From the NCBI RefSeq assembly GCF_030684895.1, contig NZ_JAUXXP010000035.1, positions 1 through 40,526 of the forward strand: a DNA stretch of 40,526 nucleotides, read 5' to 3'. The notes below the pieces were generated by a model. The model worked only from the letters and a program-made list of their open reading frames with translations, made no database searches and was not told the origin of the DNA. Origin of the DNA: Pseudomonas sp. (GTDB lineage Bacteria; Pseudomonadota; Gammaproteobacteria; Pseudomonadales; Pseudomonadaceae). A program made the translations under genes and the position numbers. This document shows positions 35,486 to 40,526 of the stretch, piece by piece (position 1 is the stretch's first letter; each line of letters begins with the position of its first letter).

Positions 35486-35521
35486 AGCCCCGGAGCACTG
35501 CTTAGTGCCCCGGGGCTTTTT
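35486..35521 (+). terminator. Strong terminator after the GcvR-like gene
   Basis: AGCCCCGGAGCAC pairs with GTGCCCCGGGGCT (13 bp, one mismatch, loop TGCTTA) and is followed by TTTTT. It is 48 bases past the gene's stop. Confidence 0.9.
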
Positions 35522-35551
35522 GCTAAGTGCTTATTTTTTAAGCACTTAGCA
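35521..35551. repeat. Perfect 13-bp hairpin with T loop
   Basis: TGCTAAGTGCTTA pairs exactly with TAAGCACTTAGCA across a TTTTT loop, beginning at the T-tract of the preceding terminator. It may end rarD transcription from the other side, but the T-rich loop and the neighbouring DnaA boxes make it unusual. Confidence 0.75.
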
Positions 35552-35650
35552 ACTGGTTGTGCACAAAGGCCGGGGATGCTTCTGTGGATAAGCCGGGGGC
35601 AATTGGCTGCAGGCCAGCGGCCTCGGGCGTTACGGCAGGCTGGCTGTTTT

Positions 35651-36544
35651 TTAATCAGCTTGGCGTTTGCGCAAGCTCAACCAGGCATCCACGCTGTAGA
35701 TCGCCAGCCCGGTCCAGATGCAGATAAAGGCCAGCAGCTTGCTCGGGTCGAAGTGTTCGCCAAACAGGAAGATCGCCTGCAGCAGCACCAGGGTGGGCGC
35801 CAGGTACTGCAGAAAGCCCAGGGTGGTGTAGGGCAAATGACGGGCTGCGGCGTTGAAACACACCAACGGCACCAGGGTGATGGGCCCAGCGGCAATCAGC
35901 CACAGCGCTTCCGGGGTGCTCCAGAAGTCAGCCTGAGTGCTCATCGCAGTGGGGTGCATCAGCAACCAGCCCAGTGCCAGCGGTAGCAGCAGCCAGGTTT
36001 CCACCACCAGGCCGGGCAGTGCAGCCACCGGTGCCTGTTTGCGGATCAGCCCGTAGAACCCGAAGGTCAGCGCCAGCACCAGGGATACCCAGGGAATGCT
36101 GCCGACCTGCCACAGCTGTTGCAACACACCCAGCGCGGCCAGGGCTACGGCCAGCCATTGCAGGCGGCGCAAACGCTCGCCGAGAATCAGCATGCCCAGC
36201 AGCACGTTGACTAGCGGATTGATGTAGTAACCCAGGCTGGCCTCAAGCATGCGCTCGTTATTCACCGCCCACACATACACCAGCCAGTTGCTGGCGATCA
36301 GCACCCCGCTCAGGGCCAGTACGGCAAAACGTTTGGGATTGTTGAGCAGCTCGCGCAGCCAGCCGGGGTGCTTCCACACCAGTAGCAACAGCGCACCAAA
36401 CAGCGCGGACCAGAGTGCGCGATGGACGATGATTTCCAGCGCCGGCACGCTCTGGATCGCTTTGAAATAGAGCGGGAACAGGCCCCAGATGATGTAGGCG
36501 GTCAGGCCGAGAATATACCCGCGACGCGGGTTGGCGGTGGCCAT
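35651..36544 (-). CDS. rarD: RarD-type EamA-family permease
   Basis: A 297-residue membrane protein of the drug/metabolite transporter superfamily, RarD branch, with about ten helices. It begins RRGYILGLTAYIIWGLFPLYFKA, the RarD signature, and ends in a basic tail (SLRKRQAD). RarD is linked to chloramphenicol sensitivity in enteric bacteria, but its real substrate is unknown. AAGGA lies before the start. It converges on the GcvR-like gene. Confidence 0.9.
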   Translation of the reverse strand: MATANPRRGYILGLTAYIIWGLFPLYFKAIQSVPALEIIVHRALWSALFGALLLLVWKHPGWLRELLNNPKRFAVLALSGVLIASNWLVYVWAVNNERMLEASLGYYINPLVNVLLGMLILGERLRRLQWLAVALAALGVLQQLWQVGSIPWVSLVLALTFGFYGLIRKQAPVAALPGLVVETWLLLPLALGWLLMHPTAMSTQADFWSTPEALWLIAAGPITLVPLVCFNAAARHLPYTTLGFLQYLAPTLVLLQAIFLFGEHFDPSKLLAFICIWTGLAIYSVDAWLSLRKRQAD

Positions 36545-36699
36545 GCTGGGTCCTTGCTTGGGCGGCTAACTAGAGGCCTGCGATTCTAGTCGGCATGGCG
36601 CGAGCTTGTCTGGATGGGCAGGATTTTCTTCGGCGCTCCAGGGCGCTTGGCTGTAACAAAGATGTTACGGCTGAGTGGGTAACTGTAGTGGTCAGCCCT

Positions 36700-36768
36700 G
36701 TAGCCCGGATAAGCCTTGGCGCAATCCGGGGGTGCTATCCCGGATTGCGCTGCGCTTATCCAGGCTAC
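36700..36768. repeat. GTAGCCCGGATAAG-type palindrome
   Basis: Left arm 36700-36730 and right arm 36739-36768 are imperfect inverted copies; outer ends are GTAGCCCGGATAAG and CTTATCCAGGCTAC, with GCGCAATCCGGG inside. The same family is at 8223-8287, 36825-36875 and 37970-38050. Confidence 0.85.
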
Positions 36769-36792
36769 GGACTGCATGGGCCGAGGGTTCTT

Positions 36793-36813
36793 GGTGCGCG
36801 CGGCGCACCCTAC
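36793..36813. repeat. Inverted copy of the 1006-1026 repeat core
   Basis: This 21-base core is the exact reverse complement of 1006-1026 (here GGTGCGCGCGGCGCACC followed by CTAC). It lies between two GTAGCCCGGAT-type elements. Confidence 0.8.
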
Positions 36814-36824
36814 AAGTCAGCCCT

Positions 36825-36875
36825 GTAGCCCGGATGCAATCCGGGGTTGCCATTCGCGGATTACATCCGTGCTAG
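36825..36875. repeat. Degenerate GTAGCCCGGATGCAAT-type palindrome
   Basis: Left arm 36825-36846 and right arm 36856-36875 are inverted copies with several mismatches (GCGGATTACATCCGTGCTAG on the right). It ends 10 bases from the srkA stop and may act as its 3' stabiliser. Confidence 0.65.
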
Positions 36876-36885
36876 GCAAGCCGTG

Positions 36886-37860
36886 TCAAAACAGCTTTAG
36901 CGGTTCTTCACCCAGCGCCGACAGTTGCTCACGCAGGATCAGGATCTGCTCGCCCCAGTAACGTTCGCTGCCGAACCAGGGGAAGCTCATGGGGAAGGCC
37001 GGGTCGTCCCAGCGCCGCGCCAGCCAGGCGCTGTAATGCATCAGACGCAGGGCGCGCAGGCCTTCGATCAGCGGCAGTTCGCGCGGGTTGAAGTCGTGAA
37101 ACTCCTGATAACCATCCATCAGCTCCGAGAGCTGGCCGAGGCGCTCGTGACGTTCGCCGGCGAGCATCATCCATAAATCCTGCACGGCCGGCCCCATGCG
37201 GCAGTCGTCGAGGTCGACCATGTGGAAGGTCTCGTCGCGGCACAGCAGGTTGCCGGGGTGGCAATCGCCGTGCAAACGGATCGCCTGCACTGGATTGGCG
37301 GCGAACAGTACATCCAGGCGCTTGAGCAGATCCCGCGCTACGGACTCGTAGGCCGGCAGCAGGCTGCGTGGAATAAAGTTGCCGTCCAGCAGGGTGGTCA
37401 GCGATGCATGGCCGAAGTTGCTCACCTGCAGGGCTTCACGATGGATGAAGGGTTTCAGCGAGCCGACTGCATGCAGGCGGCCGAGCAGTTGGCCGAGGCG
37501 ATACAGCTGGTCGAGGTTGCCAGGCTCCGGCGCGCGGCCGCCACGCCGTGGAAACAGGGCGAAGCGAAAGCCGGAATAACTGAACAGGGTTTCGCCATCG
37601 CGTACCAGTGGCGCCACCACCGGCACCTCGCACTCGGCCAGCTCGAAGGTGAAACTGTGCTCCTCGCGAATCGCTTCATCGGTCCAGCGGTCCGGGCGAT
37701 AGAACTTGGCAATCAGCGGCGTTTCGTCCTCGATGCCCACCTGATAGACGCGGTTTTCGTAGCTGTTCAGCGCCAGTACGCGGGCGTCGCTGAGGTAGCC
37801 GATGCTCTCCACGGCATCCAGCACCAGGTCGGGTGTGAGTGCGGCAAATGGATGGGACAT
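36886..37860 (-). CDS. srkA: Stress response serine/threonine kinase SrkA (YihE)
   Basis: A 324-residue kinase of the aminoglycoside-phosphotransferase-like fold, close to the 328 of E. coli YihE/SrkA. The lysine of the ATP site is near K52 (PLIAKFYRPDRW), catalytic D199 is in LHGDCHPGNLL and the metal-binding DxD in VDLDDC (216-219). It protects cells against oxidative and envelope stress and antagonises toxin action. The start MSHPFAAL at 37860 has GGAG at 7 bases; earlier in-frame Met codons precede that site. Confidence 0.93.
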   Translation of the reverse strand: MSHPFAALTPDLVLDAVESIGYLSDARVLALNSYENRVYQVGIEDETPLIAKFYRPDRWTDEAIREEHSFTFELAECEVPVVAPLVRDGETLFSYSGFRFALFPRRGGRAPEPGNLDQLYRLGQLLGRLHAVGSLKPFIHREALQVSNFGHASLTTLLDGNFIPRSLLPAYESVARDLLKRLDVLFAANPVQAIRLHGDCHPGNLLCRDETFHMVDLDDCRMGPAVQDLWMMLAGERHERLGQLSELMDGYQEFHDFNPRELPLIEGLRALRLMHYSAWLARRWDDPAFPMSFPWFGSERYWGEQILILREQLSALGEEPLKLF

Positions 37861-37929
37861 GGGCGACTCCGGGGTGATTGGCCGCAGAGTGTAGCGCTTA
37901 TGCATGGTCGGGCGGTGTTTGAGCGCTGC

Positions 37930-38050
37930 GTAGGATGGTGTTGAGCGCAGCGATACCCATCACCAGTTCGTAGCCTGGATAAGCGCAGCGCAATCCGGGA
38001 TAGCACTTCGGATAGCGCTCCCGGATTGCGCCAAGGCTTATCCGGGCGAC
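37930..38050. repeat. Two adjacent extragenic repeats
   Basis: 37930-37963 is a single arm (GTAGGATGGTGTTGAGCGCA) related to 8114-8212. 37970-38050 is a full GTAGCCTGGATAAG-type palindrome with arms 37970-38000 and 38020-38050. They fill the gap between srkA and comF; the second ends 9 bases before the comF stop. Confidence 0.8.
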
Positions 38051-38058
38051 GAGGCGGG

Positions 38059-38793
38059 TTAATCGCCGGGCTTTGGCGTGCGCGCCAGGCAATACACGTC
38101 AATCCGCGCCGCACCAGCCTTGTTTAATAGCCGCGCCAGGCTTTCGGCGGTGGCTCCAGTGGTCAGAACGTCATCGACCAGCGCCACATGCAGGCCACTG
38201 ACTGCGCTGCCTGGCGCCAGAGCAAAAGCTTTGCGCAGGTTGCGTTTGCGCGTGGCGGCATCCAGTTGCTGTTGCGCCGGCGTATCGATAATTCGCTGTA
38301 GCCAGTTTTTCTGCTGCGGTACTTGCAGCAGAGGGCTAAGCCATTCACAGAGCAAACCGGCCTGGTTAAAACCGCGCTGGCGTTGACGTTTTTCCGCCAG
38401 CGGTACGGGTAGCAGCAGATCGGGGCGCGGCAGCCCTTCATCGAAGGCATGTTGCAGATGCTGTGACAAAAGCTCGCCGAGCAGACGTCCCAATGGCCAC
38501 TTGGCCTGATGCTTGAACCGGGTAATCAGGCTGTCGATGGGGAAGGCGTAGCGCCAGGGCACTTCGACTTTGCTAAAACTCGGCGGCTTTTTCAGGCAGG
38601 CCCCGCAGACCAAGCCGTGGCTGGGCAGTGGCAGGGCGCAGACCTGGCAATGTCCGCCGAGCCACGGCAGTTCGGCTTCGCAGCTGGTGCAGATGGCCAG
38701 TGCGGCGTCTGCGGCTTCGTCGCAGAGCAAACAGGATTGTTTGCTTTTTAACCAGTTGTAAACCGGGTGCTGTGAGTTGGGTTGACAGCGCAT
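38059..38793 (-). CDS. comF: ComF family phosphoribosyltransferase-like protein
   Basis: A 244-residue protein. The N terminus has four CxxC pairs (C21/C24, C35/C38, C49/C52, C63/C66), the double zinc-finger region typical of ComF. The phosphoribosyltransferase domain has the PRPP-binding motif VALVDDVLTTGAT near 202-214. ComF proteins support DNA uptake during natural transformation, though this is not proven in Pseudomonas. The start overlaps a BirA-operator-like sequence (38756-38788), and the gene is divergent from bioB, 80 bp away. Confidence 0.93.
   Translation of the reverse strand: MRCQPNSQHPVYNWLKSKQSCLLCDEAADAALAICTSCEAELPWLGGHCQVCALPLPSHGLVCGACLKKPPSFSKVEVPWRYAFPIDSLITRFKHQAKWPLGRLLGELLSQHLQHAFDEGLPRPDLLLPVPLAEKRQRQRGFNQAGLLCEWLSPLLQVPQQKNWLQRIIDTPAQQQLDAATRKRNLRKAFALAPGSAVSGLHVALVDDVLTTGATAESLARLLNKAGAARIDVYCLARTPKPGD
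38756..38788 (+). promoter_or_regulatory. BirA (biotin) operator-like palindrome
   Basis: TTGTAAACC (38756-38764, 9 of 9 matching the BirA half site) and GGTTGACAG (38780-38788, 7 of 9 against GGTTTACAA) are separated by 15 bases, the known BirA spacing. The site is 86 bases upstream of bioB, and lies inside codons 2-13 of comF. Biotin-dependent repression of bioBF is therefore likely, possibly with an effect on comF. Confidence 0.65.
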
Positions 38794-38873
38794 ACGCCTT
38801 CCATAACTATGCCGAACATCCGTGTCGCGTCCGCTGAATCTAGCAGGGCGCAGCCAACAATAAGGAATTACCG

Positions 38874-39929
38874 ATGAGCGCCACCACCGCCGCCAACCTG
38901 CGTCACGACTGGACTCTGAATGAGGTCAAGGCGCTCTTCGAGCAACCGTTCAACGACCTGCTGTTCCAGGCGCAGAGCGTGCACCGCGCGCATTTTGACC
39001 CGAACCGCGTGCAGGTCTCGACCCTGCTGTCGATCAAGACCGGCGCCTGTCCGGAAGACTGCAAGTACTGCCCGCAGTCCGGCCACTACAACACCGGTCT
39101 GGAAAAGGAAAAACTGCTGGAAGTGCAGAAGGTGCTGGAAGCCGCCGCCGAGGCCAAGGCCATCGGCTCTACGCGCTTCTGCATGGGCGCGGCGTGGAAG
39201 CACCCGTCGGCTAAAGACATGCCCTACGTGCTGAAAATGGTCGAGGGCGTCAAAGCCCTGGGCCTGGAAACCTGCATGACCCTGGGCAAGCTGGATAAAG
39301 AACAGACCCAGGCCCTGGCCGCTGCCGGCTTGGATTACTACAACCACAACCTGGATACCTCGCCGGAGTTCTACGGCAATATCATCACCACCCGCACCTA
39401 TGGCGAGCGCTTGGAAACCCTGGCCTATGTGCGTGATTCGGGGATGAAGATCTGCTCCGGTGGCATTCTCGGCATGGGCGAGTCGCTGGACGACCGCGCC
39501 GGGCTGCTGATTCAGCTGGCCAACCTGCCGGAGCATCCGGAGTCGGTGCCGATCAACATGCTAGTCAAGGTCAAAGGTACGCCGCTGGCCGATGAGCAGG
39601 ATGTCGATCCGTTCGACTTTATTCGCATGCTCGCCGTCGCGCGGATCATGATGCCGCAGTCGCATGTGCGCCTGTCCGCTGGCCGCGAGGCGATGAATGA
39701 GCAGATGCAAGCCCTGGCGTTCTTCGCCGGCGCCAACTCGATCTTCTACGGCGAGAAACTGCTGACCACCGCCAACCCGCAGGCCAACAAAGATATGGAG
39801 TTGTTTGCCCGCCTTGGCATCAAGCCGGAAGAACGCGAAGAGCACGCAGATGAAGTGCATCAGGCCGCTATCGAGCAGGCCCTGGTCGAGCAGCGCGACT
39901 CCAAGCTGTTCTATAACGCTGCGGTCTGA
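38874..39929 (+). CDS. bioB: Biotin synthase
   Basis: A 351-residue radical SAM enzyme that inserts sulfur into dethiobiotin to make biotin. The [4Fe-4S] motif is C59-x3-C63-x2-C66 ([14 protein letters not shown]). Signatures [18 protein letters not shown] and RLSAGRE are present, the last including the arginine of the second cluster site. AAGGA (38862-38866) precedes the ATG. bioF follows after 62 bp on the same strand. Confidence 0.98.
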   Translation: MSATTAANLRHDWTLNEVKALFEQPFNDLLFQAQSVHRAHFDPNRVQVSTLLSIKTGACPEDCKYCPQSGHYNTGLEKEKLLEVQKVLEAAAEAKAIGSTRFCMGAAWKHPSAKDMPYVLKMVEGVKALGLETCMTLGKLDKEQTQALAAAGLDYYNHNLDTSPEFYGNIITTRTYGERLETLAYVRDSGMKICSGGILGMGESLDDRAGLLIQLANLPEHPESVPINMLVKVKGTPLADEQDVDPFDFIRMLAVARIMMPQSHVRLSAGREAMNEQMQALAFFAGANSIFYGEKLLTTANPQANKDMELFARLGIKPEEREEHADEVHQAAIEQALVEQRDSKLFYNAAV

Positions 39930-39991
39930 CTGCTGAGCGCGCCTCTCTCCTATATCCGGAGTGGGGCGTTAATGCCTCCTCCGAGATAGCC

Positions 39992-40526
39992 ATGAGCTTC
40001 GATCTTGCCACTCGCCTCGCCGAGCGCCGCACCGCCAATCTCTATCGCCAGCGGCCCTTGCTTGAGTCACCGCAGGGGCCGCTGGTGCAGGTCGATGGGC
40101 GGCAGCTGCTGGCTTTCTGTTCCAACGATTACCTGGGCCTGGCCAATCATCCGCAGGTGATCGACGCCTGGCGCGCGGGTGCGGAACAATGGGGCGTGGG
40201 CGGCGGTGCATCGCATCTGGTGATCGGCCACAGCACGCCGCACCACCAGTTGGAAGAAGCCCTCGCCGAGTTCACCGGGCGGCCGCGTGCGCTGCTGTTT
40301 TCCACCGGCTATATGGCCAACCTCGGTGCAGTCACCGCGTTGGTCGGGCAAGGCGATAGCGTGTTGGAGGATCGCCTCAACCATGCCTCCCTGCTGGATG
40401 CCGGCCTGCTCAGCGGCGCGCGCTTTTCTCGTTACCTGCACAACGATGGCGTAAGCCTGGCCAACCGCCTGCGCAAGGTCATCGGCAATACCCTGATCGT
40501 CACCGATGGCGTATTCAGCATGGACG
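39992..40526 (+). CDS. bioF: 8-amino-7-oxononanoate synthase, 5' part (cut by window end)
   Basis: The first 178 codons run to the window edge without a stop. BioF condenses pimeloyl-ACP with alanine using pyridoxal phosphate. The start [20 protein letters not shown] and the conserved [26 protein letters not shown] and [15 protein letters not shown] are typical; the PLP lysine is beyond the window. It is in an operon with bioB. Confidence 0.96.
   Translation, partial: MSFDLATRLAERRTANLYRQRPLLESPQGPLVQVDGRQLLAFCSNDYLGLANHPQVIDAWRAGAEQWGVGGGASHLVIGHSTPHHQLEEALAEFTGRPRALLFSTGYMANLGAVTALVGQGDSVLEDRLNHASLLDAGLLSGARFSRYLHNDGVSLANRLRKVIGNTLIVTDGVFSMD

Larger units (their letters stand above)
35444..35591. 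promoter_or_regulatory. Cluster of DnaA-box-like sequences
   Basis: Three matches lie within 150 bases of a convergent gap: TTATCCACG at 35444-35452 (one mismatch), and TGTGGATAA at 35458-35466 and 35583-35591, each the exact complement of the R1 box TTATCCACA. The first two form an inverted repeat. A palindromic TTGTGCACAA is at 35557-35566. Function is not known. Confidence 0.55.
36545..36885. other. Repeat-filled gap between rarD and srkA
   Basis: No gene was found in these 341 bp, which are mostly palindromic repeats annotated separately (36700-36768, 36793-36813, 36825-36875). The stretch 36590-36695 near rarD holds no clear feature and probably contains the rarD promoter. Confidence 0.7.

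Overview
The window looks like chromosomal DNA of a Pseudomonas-type gammaproteobacterium. It is GC-rich (most intergenic DNA too), and it carries several families of short dispersed palindromes of the kind common in Pseudomonas. Many gene pairs are Pseudomonas-typical: purU-fdhA, creBC and creD, FecI/FecR/TonB receptor, glcB, srkA, comF/bioB. From memory, PAO1 has creBCD, a fiu ferrichrome cluster, glcB and bioBF in this order within one stretch (about PA0463-PA0501), and purU2-fdhA elsewhere. No tRNA, rRNA, CRISPR array, prophage or complete insertion sequence was seen.

Layout. 1-2400: a 30-base C run, then purU and fdhA, a one-carbon pair. 2500-8100: an orphan TorT-like periplasmic protein, a PlsC-type acyltransferase, an HD-GYP phosphodiesterase and a chemoreceptor. 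8100-10500: repeats, then creB-creC overlapping by one base. 10600-16950: small genes (CBS pair, DinB, DUF3096-like, DUF2834-like, OsmC, a 145-bp MITE-like repeat, DUF2628-like), then two secreted enzymes, an S8 protease and a GbpA-like chitin-active LPMO. 17200-18560: creD, cut off from creBC by those 6.7 kb. 19300-21360: a two-subunit sodium:solute symporter. 21500-27650: an unknown membrane protein, then a leftward iron-uptake cluster (ECF sigma, FecR, TonB receptor, PepSY protein, 60-residue membrane peptide) with a Fur-box-like site. 27780-34150: TrhP-type U32 protein, DnaQ-like exonuclease coupled to a cNMP/CBS/DUF294 protein, malate synthase G. 34450-38800: GNAT, GcvR-like protein, RarD, SrkA and ComF, with repeats. 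38870-end: bioB and the 5' part of bioF.

How the genes work together. FecI-FecR-receptor-PepSY should form a surface-signalled ferric-siderophore uptake and reduction unit. The symporter, the DUF294/exonuclease pair and glcB all plausibly belong to C2 carbon use (acetate, glyoxylate). The LPMO and S8 protease form an exported polymer-degrading pair. bioB-bioF run as one unit, probably under a BirA operator that lies inside the start of divergent comF.

Points most worth a second look: a cluster of DnaA-box sequences with two strong hairpins between the GcvR-like gene and rarD; the BirA-like operator overlapping comF; the split cre locus; and the split symporter/DUF294 module. No clearly novel multi-gene defence or biosynthetic system was found.
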